From Talpa occidentalis (lineage: Eukaryota; Chordata; Mammalia; Eulipotyphla; Talpidae), in NCBI RefSeq assembly GCF_014898055.3, contig NW_023600993.1, positions 2,066,614 to 2,130,613 on the forward strand: DNA of 64,000 nt, written 5' to 3'. Positions within the stretch are counted from its first letter, which is position 1. Every line of letters starts with the position of its first letter. Shown piece by piece: positions 27,215 through 38,000 of this stretch. The notes under the pieces are model-generated. The model had not been told where the DNA came from. It worked only from the letters and a program-made list of their open reading frames with translations, and ran no database searches. A program made the position numbers and the translations under genes.

Positions 27215-27956
27215 TTTGCTTTTATTTTGGTAAGATACACATACCACAAAATATGCCGTTTTCACCGTTTTTAAGTGTACGATTCCGTGACATTAAGCAT
27301 TAACATTGTTGCACAACCATCACCACCTTCCATCTCTGGAATTTCTTCCTCATCCCAAACTGAAACTGATCCAAATTAAACACAATTCCCTTCCTCACCC
27401 TATTCCCAGTCTCTGGCAGTCACCACCCTTCTACTTTCTGTCTCTGTGACTGAGTGTGCTAGGTAACTCAAATAAGTGGCAGTACTGTATGCAATATTTG
27501 CCCTGGTGTGTCTGGCTTATTTCACTTTGCATAATGCTTTCAAGACTGACTCATGTTGTAGCATAATTCAGAATTTCCTTCCTTTGTAATTAAGACTGAA
27601 TAAACATATTGTTTATCTGTTCATTCATTGTTGGACATATAGGTTGTTTCTACCTTTTGGTTGTTGTAAATAATGCTGCTATGGGGCCTCCCCGGTGGCG
27701 CAGCGGTTGAGCGCTGGGTTGCGAAGCTGCCCACAGCCTCCGTGGCGCCGGTTCGATCCCCGGCTGCTCCCCGGCCCCGGAAGAGGATCCCACATGGTGC
27801 GCAGACCTCTCCTGCCACCCGCTGCTCCCCTCAGCAGTGTGCTTCGGTCCTTCTGCCTGTTCTGCTCCCCACTCTGGCTCTGGTGAATTCTCTCACCCTC
27901 CCGCGCTTCTGACTGTACCCAGTGCATGTATAGACAAAACAGACAAACAAATATAA

Positions 27957-27987
<31 letters not shown>

Positions 27988-28250
27988 AAAAACATGCAAA
28001 AAAAAAAATAATGCTGCTATGAACACCAACGTACAAATATTTGTTCAATTCCTTGTTTTCAGTTCTTTGGGGTATGTACCTAGAGGAGGAATTGCTGGCT
28101 CATAAGGTAATTCTGTTTAATTTTTTTTGAGGAACCATCAAACTTTCCACAGCAACTACACCCTTTAAATTCCCACCGGCAATCAAGGGGGTTCCAATTC
28201 CTCCATGTTCTTGCTAATACGTTATTTTCTGCTTTTATTCCTTTTTATGA
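27215..28250 (-). mobile_element. Inner L1 3' fragment nested in an older L1
   Basis: A second copy of the same L1 3' section in the same orientation: ttggtaagatacacatacca, tgttgcacaaccatcaccac, aatttccttcctttgtaatt, then beyond the SINE ggggtatgtacctagaggag and tttccacagcaactacaccc. It is 5'-truncated near 28250. Confidence 0.6.
27683..28005 (+). mobile_element. SINE subfamily A nested in L1
   Basis: Head ggggcctccccggtggcgca with a near-consensus pol III B box (ggttcgatcccc). The (aaat)n tail is long. The perfect 15-bp duplication aaataatgctgctat lies at 27668-27682 and 28006-28020, inside the inner L1. Confidence 0.95.
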
Positions 28251-28814
28251 AATAGTCCATTGAATTTATTATATCATATTTTGTTTATTCATCAGTAGAT
28301 GGACACTTAAGTTGTTTTCACTTTTCGGTTATTGTAAATATGCTTCAGTGAACATTGGTGTGCAAGTGTCCGTTTAAGTTTGTGATTTCAATTCTTTCAG
28401 GTATATACCTAGGAGTAGATATACCGGGGTCATATGGTAATTCTACATTTAACTTTTTGAGGAATCATCAAGATATTTTCCAGTGTGGCTGCTAACATTT
28501 TACATTCCTTCCACTGGCAGATTTTGAGTAAGGCTGAAATAAGATAACCTTACCCAGCCACATCCCTTCTGACCTAATCTCCCAGGATTAGGAAGTTACT
28601 TCCTTGCAAACGGCCTATTCCTGGGCTACTGCAATGCCACTCCTGAGGGTTTCTTTTCTTTTTGGTGTCAGTGTTTAATTCTGTAGCAATCACCACTCTC
28701 TCCTTAACCCTAATACAACCCACTATATGAAAATTCTCAGCAAAATGATTAGATCTTCCTATTCAGGCCTATTTCTGCTTTGTATTTTTTCTTCCTTCCT
28801 TGAAAATTTTCTTA

Positions 28815-28930
28815 TTAGAGTCTGTGGATTCTGGGAAAAGGTTGGTGTCCTGGCTCTGTGACCATCAGCAAGTCACTGAAAATTTCTGGGCTTGTTGTCT
28901 TGTGGAGGACTAGGGGATGTGTGATGTCTA
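28815..28930 (+). repeat. MIR fragment
   Basis: MIR core-like wording: ggtgtcctggctctgtgacc and agcaagtcactgaaaatttc. Confidence 0.5.
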
Positions 28931-29021
28931 TGTTATTTTTTTCAGAAAACTGCCTATCTTGCTACTTGGGGGAAAAAAAGGGCACAGTTCTGTTATCTAT
29001 CTTTTGGGGGTTTTTGGGGTT

Positions 29022-29288
29022 TTTTTTTAAAGATATATTTATGCATACAAGAACTGGGACACAGGCCAAAGGTGCAGGGGGTGAGAGGATTCACCAGAGA
29101 CAGAGTGGGGACAAGAATAGGCGGATTGACTGAAACACACTGCTGAGGGGAGCAGCAGGCGAGACAGGAATGGTCTGCTGCACCATGTGGGTAGCTTCCT
29201 GGCCAGGGATCAAACTCATGCTGTGCTGCAGTGGCTGCAGACAGCTTCATAGGCTGCATCTTAACCCCTTGTGCCACCAGGGAGGGCC
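29022..29288 (-). mobile_element. SINE subfamily B
   Basis: Minus-strand copy from tttttttaaagatatattta to the head complement cttgtgccaccagggagggc. Moderately diverged. No clear duplication found. Confidence 0.85.
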
Positions 29289-29289
29289 A

Positions 29290-30445
29290 GTTTATTTTTT
29301 GAGTACTTCTGATATCTTCAAGTTTGATGGTGAGCACTTAAAACTAGATTATATTTAAATTTTTATGTCCAAATCTTAGGGGTGCTTTATGTCTTAAAAG
29401 CTTTTGAAATATTATCATTGTTTATTATTATTATTATTTATTTTCTTCATGTTTAAACAATATTTATCTTGCCTTGAATTTCAGCCTATGGTGGAATCTG
29501 ATAAAACCATCAAGGCATCCCCTATTTGTCACAACTTGTATATTTGGGGGAAATCTTTAAGTTTGTTCAAAATCAGTAAATACTATATAGTTTTACATAT
29601 ATGTACACATATGCATTCTTTATAGTGCTACAAATATGTAAGTATACTATATTTTCATATGCTTACAAATATACACTATAACTATAGTAAATGATCTGTG
29701 AACCAATGTCATTGATAGCTTCTTGGAAACGGAAACCAAATAGAACAAGAGCAGATCCTCAAGTAATGTCTTTTTCCTTCAAAGTTGGCTGGAATGGTGA
29801 ATGGAATGTTATCCCAGGACCTGATGTGCATTCTCTGCAGTATCACCATCTAAGAAAACAGTGTTTTTTAGATGTGCCAGCAGTTGTTGCTTTGACTTTT
29901 CAGTTTGATAAATTTACTATGGGAAGAGGACTGCTGTATTTAAGACAATATTATATGAAGAAAGTATATATAGTAGAATATTAAGATAAAGTACAAGAAT
30001 AAAGCACTAGATGTTATGTGTGTGTAAATATATATATTTACATATAGCCATGTTGTTATCAATTAAACTTTCCTTGCACCAGTTAATGCATACATTTTAT
30101 AAAGATTTGTATAATGCAGCACAACCCATGATTGGTATGAATTGCTTATTCTAGATTGGAAAGGTCTAAGATAGTTTGTTGATGAACTCTATCAACTCAA
30201 TGTTTCTCAGAAACACAGCTCCAGAATACAGGCTGTTGTCTCAGAGTCTCAGTCAGGTAAAGTAAAATATCTAAAAGCAAATAATGTTTATAGTTGCTCT
30301 GATTCAGCATAATTTAGATTTCCTTTTTGGCAAAGAGAGCAAAATAATGCTCTGCTATTTCTCAGTCACGGTCAATAGAGAGAACTTTGAGGTCTGTGTC
30401 CAAATGATCATCACTGCAAAGGAAGCCTCTGGAGAGAGCTAGCCA
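29290..30445. other. Sequence without recognised genes
   Basis: AT-rich, about 1.15 kb. A 97-codon plus-strand frame at 29691-29984 has no recognisable domain and no convincing splice borders. Confidence 0.6.
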
Positions 30446-30454
30446 GACATGTGT

Positions 30455-30715
30455 GCCCCAGGCCCCTCTCACCCCAGACCCCTCTCACCCCGGCCCCTCT
30501 CACCCCAGGGCCTTCTCACCTGAGACTCCTCTCACCCCAGACCCCTCTCACCCCAGACCCCTCTCACCTCAGGCCCCTCTCACCCCAGACCCCTCTCACC
30601 CCAGGCCCCTCTCACCTCAGGCCCCTCTCACCCCAGACCCCTCTTACCCCAGACCCCTCTCACCCCAGACCCCTCTCACCTCAGGCCCCTCTCAACCCAG
30701 GGCCCTCTCCTCAGG
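30455..30715. repeat. Minisatellite, ~16-bp unit, C-rich plus strand
   Basis: About 16 units of cccctctcaccccaga with variants (15-16 bp, for example ggcccctctcacctca). The minus strand carries regularly spaced GGGG runs. No unit contains a stop in any plus frame, which explains the long proline-rich open frames over it. Confidence 0.93.
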
Positions 30716-30874
30716 CCATGCCCAGGTCACCTCTCCACAGGCACATTCACTTGCAAAATCAGGACTGATTTATATACTGTTGGAGTTTTAATTTGAAACA
30801 AAATGAAGAGATGAAAGTTCAGAAATAAAGAGAAAGTTCAGAAGTGAAGAGAAATAAAAAGAAGGAGATTTTGC

Positions 30875-31215
30875 CACATGCTTTGTTTGGATGAACCTTG
30901 AGGATACGGTGGCAAGTGAAGAAAGGATGTCACAAGAAGACAAACACTGTGTGATTCCGCTTCTGTGAGATTCCCTCGAGTGGCCAGGCTGACAGAGTGG
31001 AGTGGAGGATGCCAGGGCCAGGAGCCGGGGCATAGGAGCTATTGGTTCACAGGGACAGTTTTGATTTGGGAAAATAAAAAGGTTGACCAGAGCAAGGTAG
31101 TGACGGTTATATAACCTGTGAATGTGCTTCATGCTACTGAACTGAACAAACATTTAAAAAATGGCTGGATGGCAAGCTTTAGGTTAAGTATATTTTACCA
31201 CAATAACGAAAAGTC
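30875..31215 (+). mobile_element. L1 3'-end fragment
   Basis: Sense L1 3' wording: atgaaccttgaggatacggt, actgtgtgattccgcttctg, gaatgtgcttcatgctactg, then tattttaccacaataacg. Confidence 0.65.
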
Positions 31216-31499
31216 AGACAGAGAACATAGCCCATAATCCACACAGGTTTTTTAAACAGAAATCTTCTTAGTCTTCCTTTATTGAACACTGAGCCTTTTT
31301 TTTTTTTAAAATAAATCTGTTTAAAATATAAAGGTAGGGGAAAAATGTAAAAAGGTGGAGATTGAGAAATTTTTTCCTAATGATTAATCCTTCCAGATCA
31401 AAGTTACCCTGAGACTCTGCTCAGATGCAGCGGATTCCGTGTGTCAGTGCTCACGGCCATAACTCTACTTGTAACACAAGGTTGCAGGGTAACCTCAGC

Positions 31500-32790
31500 C
31501 TGCTGGCAGACCACCCGGAATCTAACTGGAAATCAGTAACAGAAAAGAGCTGGAAAGCCCCCAGAATTCTTGGAGATTAAACAACACCCTCCTAAGTAAC
31601 ACACTTGTCAAGAAAGAAGTCTCAAGAGAAATTTTAAACTATTTTGAACATACAAAGAACTCTTCAGCACTACAGAAAGGAACAAGGAACAAAAAGGAAA
31701 GGGATAACTTTTTTTAAAAATGGGCAAAACACCTGAACTGATACCAAAGAAGATCTCAAGGGCTTCCCTGGTGGCCTAGGGGTTAAGTCTCAGAGCTATC
31801 ATCACAATGGCCTGAGTTCAGTCCCCGGCCCAGGAGCTGACCCACATATGGTTCAGCAGACCTCTCCGGTCTCGCCTGTTGCTCCCCTCAGCAGTGTATT
31901 TCAGTGGATCTTCCTGTTCTGCTCACCACTCTGTCTCTGGTGAATCCTCTCATGCCCCCCCTCACTTCTGGCCTTACACCCCAGTTGTTCTACAAAATAA
32001 ATATTAAAAAAGAAGGAGATGACAATTAAGTGCATGAAAGGGGCTCAACATCACAGGTCATCAGGGAAAAGAAGATCAACAAGGAGATACCACTGCACTA
32101 CCCCACATGCTGACAACGCCAAATGCTAACAGCGGTGTGGAGCCTCGGGGGCACCCCTTCACTGTGGCAGGAATGCCATTTACCATTTTGGTAAAGCCAC
32201 TTTGGAAGACATGTGTGGCAGGTTCTTATAAAACTAAATACACTCTTGTCATATGCTGTAGAACTCATGCTCCTTGGTATTTACCCAAAGGAGTTGAAAA
32301 CTTATGTCCACACAAAAAACTGTACACAACAACAAGAACAAACACAACAACCCGTACACTGATGTTTATAGCAGCTTTATTCTTCCTTGCCAAAACTTGG
32401 GAGCAACCAAGGTGTCCTTCTGTAGGTGAACAAATACATGTACTGGGTCCATCTGGACAATGGAATATTATTATGCACTAAAAATAAATGAGCTATCAAA
32501 CTACAAAAAGACATGGAGGAAACATAAATGTATATTTCTAAGTGAAAGAAGCCAGTGTGAAAAGGTTGCTTACTGTATAATTCTAACTACGTGATATTCT
32601 GGAAAAAGCAAAACTTTGGAGACAGTAACGTGAGCAGTGCTCGCCAGGGTTTCTGGAGGAGGGATGTGGGAACTCTGTTCACTTTTGCTGTGAATCTAAA
32701 GTTACTCTAAAAAATGTCTGAAATTAGATAATAGTCATAGTTGTATGCCCCTGTGAATATACGAAAGCCCAATGAAGAGTACACTATAAA
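31500..32790 (+). mobile_element. L1 ORF2 3' part and 3' UTR, split by a SINE
   Basis: Sense L1 phrases: ggaaatcagtaacagaaaag, ggagattaaacaacaccctc, aaatgggcaaaacacctgaa, then after the SINE gctcaacatcacaggtcatc, gagataccactgcactaccc and tggacaatggaatattatta. Stops break every frame. Confidence 0.65.
31760..32005 (+). mobile_element. SINE subfamily C, inserted in L1
   Basis: Head gggcttccctggtggcctag with ggttaagtctcagagctatc, unlike subfamilies A and B. Body and 3' part match the family, but the tail is short (ttgttctacaaaataaat). It shares its head with the copy at 61152. Confidence 0.85.
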
Positions 32791-32844
32791 AGGGTAACTT
32801 AGATGGCACATCCATTATATTTTGATAAATTTATTTATATAAAA

Positions 32845-33066
32845 ATGATTCCTATTTCAAAGGTTGTTGTGAAGATCGACAGTCATAAGGCATTTATACA
32901 AGTCTCTCCTAAAACTTAGTAAATGTTGTTTTGTAAATACTTGTGCCTTTCTACCTATAGACTGATGCTTGCCCAGAACCTGGATTGCATTTTTTCATCT
33001 TTGTATCCTCAGTGTTTAGCATAATTCCTGGCACTGTGAAGATGCTTAATAAAAAATTAATGGCAT
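32845..33066 (+). repeat. MIR and L2 3'-end relics
   Basis: Two old 3' ends in a row: caaaggttgttgtgaagatc and acttagtaaatgttg, then ctttgtatcctcagtgttta followed by cctggcactgtgaagatgct. Confidence 0.5.
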
Positions 33067-33389
33067 TGGAGGTGAGAAATAAAGTGGAGGGAAGGGTCAC
33101 AAATGACTCTAGAGTGTCTAGTCTGAACAGATGGGCTGTGATGGACAGGGGCTTCGATTGGGGTATAGGTTTCATTATGGTTTTTTTGCATGTTGAGTAA
33201 ATTTCATTCTAGCTTGAACAAGTTTGTATTTGAGTAGTCTGTGGGGTGTCCCAGTTGATTCACCCAAATTTTAATGAAAAATTCTGGTCTGAAGCTCATG
33301 AAAGGTGTGTGGGAAAGCTAGGAAATATATAGTCATTTGCAGGTTGCACACCTACCTGCCAGATTTGCACTAGTAATGGTTTCATTGGA

Positions 33390-33700
33390 CAGAACAATTT
33401 TTTAATTGACATTATTCTTTGGAGTAGTTTCTGGTTCTTGGCAAAACTGAGAAGAAGGTACAGAGAGTTCCCCTCTATCCTCTTCCCACGCACAAGCATA
33501 GCCTCCCCCATTATCAATATCCCCACCAGAGTGGTGCATGTATTACAGTTGATGAGCCGACAGTACCACTCCATCATCACCAGAAGTACATAGATTATGT
33601 AGTGGTTCATCCTATGGGTTTGGAAATATTTATAATGCTATGCACCCACCACCACAGAGTCACACAGATTTGTTCGAATGCCTTAAAAATATTATGTGTA
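33390..33700 (-). mobile_element. L1 3'-region fragment (antisense)
   Basis: Contains ggtacagagagttcccctct, ccccattatcaatatcccca and cctatgggtttggaaatatt, as in antisense L1M 3' regions. Confidence 0.5.
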
Positions 33701-34622
33701 GTTTTTACTTCTTTAATTTATTTGTATGTTTGGTTTTTTGCTCTTTTCTATGTAGTTTTTAAAATAAGTTGTCAACAGTTGAAAATTGGGCAATTTGTCA
33801 TTAAAAAAAACAACAAGAATTCAGAGCTGATTGGAGGCAGCCATGTTGCGGCAGCTAGGCTCACCTGCTTGGGTTTGTTGCTCCTCTTCATTCTGCCCAG
33901 GCCTCGGAAGTTCCTATAGGTGGCTCCTTTCATCTCAGGTAGTTGAAATGTGATGGTAGTTGGTAGATGGTAGTTGAAATGTGAATATTAGGAAGTGAGG
34001 AGAGAAAGCAGCCAAGGGCAGACCTTTCAGAAGTACCAACAATTAAAGACTAAGGTGAAGGCAAGCACTGTGGTAGGTCTTGTGTTCTCTGCTCCTTCAC
34101 ATCTGAGCCATTTTCTAGGTTCCCCTTATGCTCAGCTTGACTTCTTATCTTGTTGGTTCTAATCTTACTGTAGTTAATCTTGGAGGAGGTGACTAAGAAT
34201 CTCCTTATAGTTGGCCTTGGAAGTCCTTCCACAATTCTTTTATTCCTTTCTCTTTTTCCTAGCACAAGGTTATGAGAAAGTGGAAATTAAAAGTAGCTCT
34301 GCCCTGCCCATTCATTACGGTAAAACTCTTGGGTTGGACAGTAAGTGTGAATGATTCAGGAGTCTGCAGGTGTTTCTCCAGAGTGATCATCAACAACAAA
34401 AATGTTGGTGAACCATTCTTTGTCATACAAAGTAAAATTTCTAGAATTACTATTCTTCGTAAGGTTCTATGGGTTGTTTTGTGATATTCTAATAATAGCT
34501 TACATAAGGATAGCACTTTACAGTGTAAAAAAATGAAATGCTTCTTACTTATACTATTCCAAATTCAAGATCCTCTTGTAAGCTAAACTCTATTCTAAAT
34601 GTGGGAGGCCGGTATTAGCCTT
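33701..34622. other. Sequence without recognised features
   Basis: About 0.9 kb. A short direct duplication of gtagttgaaatgtga occurs near 33935-33985. Nothing else identified. Confidence 0.6.
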
Positions 34623-34636
34623 GGCATGGTAGTTTC

Positions 34637-34912
34637 TTTTATTTTTTTTTAAGATTTATTTATTTATGCGTACAAGAGCTGGGGTACAGGCCAGAGATGA
34701 GGGGGGTAGGAGGATTCACCAGAGACAGAGTGGGGAACAGAACAGGCAGACTGACCGAAATGCACTGCTGAGGGGAGCAGCGAGCAAGGCAGGAGAGGTC
34801 TGCCACACCATGTGGGTTGCTCGTTGGCCGGCCGGGAATCGAACTCGTGCTGCAGAGGCTTCGGATTGCTTCATAGTGTGGTGCCAAACCCCTTGCGCCA
34901 CCAGGGAGGCCC
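34637..34912 (-). mobile_element. SINE subfamily B, full length
   Basis: Minus-strand copy. The duplication ggcatggtagtttc lies at 34623-34636 and 34913-34926. Confidence 0.92.
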
Positions 34913-35126
34913 GGCATGGTAGTTTCATTTAAAAATTGCTTGTATTAACATTGTATTCTGGACATTCCAGATTCTGTTCACTGTATCATTGCAAAAGCCA
35001 ACATCAAGCCATATGCCAACCGACGCTGTCAGCAGCAAATAAAGGTTGGAAGGTACTTAAAAAAAAAAAAAAAAAAACAGGAAAAGCCTGTGGAAAATGC
35101 CTTGTCTTAGTGACTTCTTTCTCTCT

Positions 35127-35388
35127 TTTAAAATTTATTTATTTATGCATATAAGAGCTGGGGTGTAGGCCAGAGGTACGGGGTGGGGAGTGGTGAGAGG
35201 ATTCACCAGAGACAGAGTGGGGAGTAGAGCAGGCAGACTTACTGAAACACACTGCTGATGGGAACAGCAGGAGAGACAGGAAAGCTGCACCATGTCAGCT
35301 CCCTCACCGGGGATCGAACTCGTGCTGCAGTGACTGGAGATAGCCTGACAGTACTGAGACTTAGCCCCTTGTGGCACCAGGGAGGCCC
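35127..35388 (-). mobile_element. SINE subfamily B
   Basis: Minus-strand copy from ttaaaatttatttatttatg to head complement gtggcaccagggaggccc. Diverged, with a small internal deletion. Confidence 0.87.
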
Positions 35389-35484
35389 TGTATTTCAAGA
35401 TATAATAAATACTGGTTCTGAGGACAATAAACAATTTGGGCACTCTCAGCTGTGATGCCAGAAGGGAAGATGAAATCTTCATTA

Positions 35485-35550
35485 ACTCAATCATAATTCA
35501 TTGAAGGCTTATGTTCCAGATACTCTGTTAGGTCCTGGCACTATAAAAAT
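35485..35550 (-). repeat. MIR/L2-type end
   Basis: Reads attcattgaaggcttatgtt, then ctctgttaggtcctggcact, the complement of the common L2/MIR 3' phrase. Confidence 0.45.
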
Positions 35551-35564
35551 TAGTCAGACAATTT

Positions 35565-35735
35565 CTGCACTGGCAAGGTGTAGCTCTCCTGCCCGCCTGT
35601 GACTAAGCAGGTGTTTCTTTTCACAAACCTCCTCTCTTTGCAAAGCAGCAGCGGCAGCTCTCCTGCCCACCTGTGACTGTATAGGTGCCTCTCTTTTTCT
35701 TTCTCCTTTTTCCTAATAAACCTATCCTTTTAAAA
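35565..35735 (+). repeat. LTR-like or retrocopy fragment with a ~70-bp tandem duplication
   Basis: Two copies of agctctcctgcccgcctgtg / agctctcctgcccacctgtg lie at about 35582 and 35655, each followed by a ctaagcaggtg- or ctgtataggtg-type end. They are followed by the polyadenylation signal cctaataaacctatcc and A/T-rich sequence. Confidence 0.45.
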
Positions 35736-36177
35736 TGTTTTTTTAAAAAAATTTAGTCAGACCTCACCTACCCTTGACCTTGGAGGATCTACAGTATAGA
35801 ATTATAGAATGAAATTAAGAGCATGTTTTCAGACTTCCTACTATTTTACTTTTTGGAGTTAACTCTCTTCCCATATTGTGGATTTTAAACAACAGTGTCA
35901 CCTTTAATAGTCCTATATAATAATCCTAGATACTGTTCTTTGTATAGGAATATGTAAAGGTTTTCAAAGTGGGCAGGAAGAAAAAAATAAGGTCTGTGGC
36001 TGTGCCATGTAGAACCCTAAGGAGATTGTACTTTATTATTCTGTAATCATAGTGTAATATTTTCTGGGGACCCCACCCCTGGTCTAACAGGCAAGAGAGC
36101 AAAGCCACCTTCACAGGCTCCATCCTGTGTGCAGTTACCTGCTACCTGAGGTAACGTTAGGCATACCTGAGGGAGAT

Positions 36178-36312
36178 TCCTCAGCAGTGCTTTCAGTCCA
36201 TCTGCCTGTTTTGTTCCCCACTCTGTCTCCGGTGAATCCTCTCACCCTCCCGTGCCTCTGGCCTGTACCGGAGCTGTTGTATAAATAAAAAATAAATCTT
36301 TAAAAAAAAGGA
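36178..36312 (+). mobile_element. SINE 3' half only
   Basis: Starts at cctcagcagtgctttcagtc and runs to the tail tataaataaaaaataaatct. The tRNA-like half is missing. Confidence 0.8.
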
Positions 36313-36485
36313 TAATAAATAAAAAAAATCACAATGGGTCCCCAGCCTTTGCATCTCTGCAGTGCACTCATTAGCAAAGAAAAAGAAATTAAATGCTGCA
36401 TAGCCTTCCTCTAGTATCAGCATATCTTTAGGACAGGATAACTTAGAACTAGAAGCCTCTCCTCTCAAGAATAAAGACACTCTTA

Positions 36486-36541
36486 TTATTTTTTTTTTTA
36501 GAGAAAGAAAAAGTTTATTAAGGAGAAAAGGAACAGAAATT
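36486..36541 (-). mobile_element. Micro-retrocopy of an LTR transcript 3' end
   Basis: On the minus strand this 56-bp insert reads 44 bp of the LTR at 20783-20826, including AATAAA, then switches to a poly(A) run about 17 bases after the signal. The LTR copy instead continues with caaatttgcc. A perfect 17-bp duplication, gaataaagacactctta, flanks it at 36469-36485 and 36542-36558. Confidence 0.85.
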
Positions 36542-36558
36542 GAATAAAGACACTCTTA

Positions 36559-37394
36559 ATGACTCACTGCTCCTACCTATATAAACTAAATTCAAACTTG
36601 GGTTTATTAGAACAGCTCACACAGAGTAAAATTTCGCAGACTGCTTCCAGGTCCAAATCCTCACTTTGACTGCATAATAAACCCTTTGTCTAATTGAGGT
36701 TGAGACTTTATTTTCAGTTAGCAGTTCTCTCTGCAAGATGGGACCACCCTGTTACAGATCCAGTAGGAGCATTTAATGGGGTCTTCAAGAAGGACCCATG
36801 GAAGAAACCCTGGAAAATTGAGCTATTGCCTTCAACCTCTGAATGGGAAGTTATTTATTGGCTCCTATTCAGCAGGAGCATGACCTTCCTTAGAGGACTG
36901 TAAAGATGACAGCAAGGAAGGCAAAGGGAGTTGAGAAAGGGAGGAAGACAGAATCCAGTGTCACATTTCACCCTCTAGGTTCTTAGATCCTCCTGAGGCC
37001 CAGTCAGTATCCTTGGAACTTACAGGCAGTTGCTCTGATTTGGGGTGCTGCCCTCAGCTAAAAAGATCAGCCACATACCTGCTTCACTGACATTTTCAGA
37101 CATACAGGTACAGAAACTCTCAATATCTATAAACACAACACTTTACTCCTCCCTCTTCCCCCCCCCACCCCCCAAAACATCCCCATGGTTTCCTCGAAAT
37201 AGTAAGCTGTCCTGGGAAAGCTGGTGGGAAAGCTGGTGAGAAAGCTGCTTCAACAGCCGCTCTGCAGACATTCAGAAGTCCCAATGCCACCCTGGGTGCT
37301 TCAGCTCCTAAAACTGCACACAGGGGAATATAAAATAGGAACTTGTTTTTGTTCACTTCTCTCCCACCCTCAATTTAAAAACGTTGTTAATCCA
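36559..37394. other. Sequence without recognised genes
   Basis: About 0.8 kb with short chance frames. It has a C-run (ccccccccacccccc) near 37158. Confidence 0.65.
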
Positions 37395-37678
37395 GGGCCT
37401 CCCTGGTGGCGCAAGGGGTTAAGCACAGACTATGAAATGATCCACAGCCTCTGCAGTATGAGTTCAATCCCCGGCCTACCAGGGAGCAACCCACATGGTG
37501 CAGCAGACCTCTCCTGACTCGCCCGCTGCTCCCCTCAGCAGTGTACTTCGGTCAATCTGCCTGTTCCGTTCCCCACTGTCTCTGGTGAATCCTCTCACCA
37601 CCACCCCCCAGCCCCCACATCTCTGGCCTGTACTCCAGCTCTTGTATGCATAAATAAATAAATCTTAAAAAAATAATA
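37395..37678 (+). mobile_element. SINE subfamily B, full length
   Basis: Head ggcctccctggtggcgcaag, tail tgcataaataaataaatctt. The flanks aaaaacgttgttaatcc and aaaaacaatgttaatcc form a diverged duplication (two mismatches). Confidence 0.88.
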
Positions 37679-37900
37679 AAAACAATGTTAATCCTTAATG
37701 AAAGCTGACCAAACTATGCTGATTACTCAGCAGTGTTTGTTTTTTACTTTTTGGGTAATTTTTTTCCATATTCAAGGAAGAATGACCCCCTATTTTACTT
37801 GTAACAGTAATCTTCTATTTTGTTGTTGTGTCAGCAACACTGCAGTGATAAAACAAACAGGAGGCATAGAGCAGGCTGTAGGATGCAGGATGCTGCTCCA

Positions 37901-38000
37901 NNNNNNNNNNNNNNNNNNNNNNNNNNNNNNNNNNNNNNNNNNNNNNNNNNNNNNNNNNNNNNNNNNNNNNNNNNNNNNNNNNNNNNNNNNNNNNNNNNNN
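37901..38000. other. Assembly gap, 100 N
   Basis: Exactly 100 N, the second unsized-type gap. GRM7 sequence is only found right of it. Confidence 0.98.

Larger units (their letters stand above)
26850..28520 (-). mobile_element. Outer L1 3' fragment, split by a younger L1
   Basis: Antisense L1 3' wording starts at taaaatatacataacatgaa (about 26875) and runs to about 27205. It resumes at about 28255 with atcatattttgtttattcat, and ends near 28520 at ccttccactggcag. The two parts are adjacent in the L1 consensus as I recall it. Confidence 0.6.

Noticed and set aside
29691..29984. 97-codon plus-strand frame in AT-rich DNA
   Set aside because: No domain, no convincing splice borders, and AT-rich chance-like composition.
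30451..30791. Two proline-rich proteins over the 30.5-kb array
   Set aside because: They arise because a 16-bp repeat without stops is open in every plus frame; there is no start context or splice signal.
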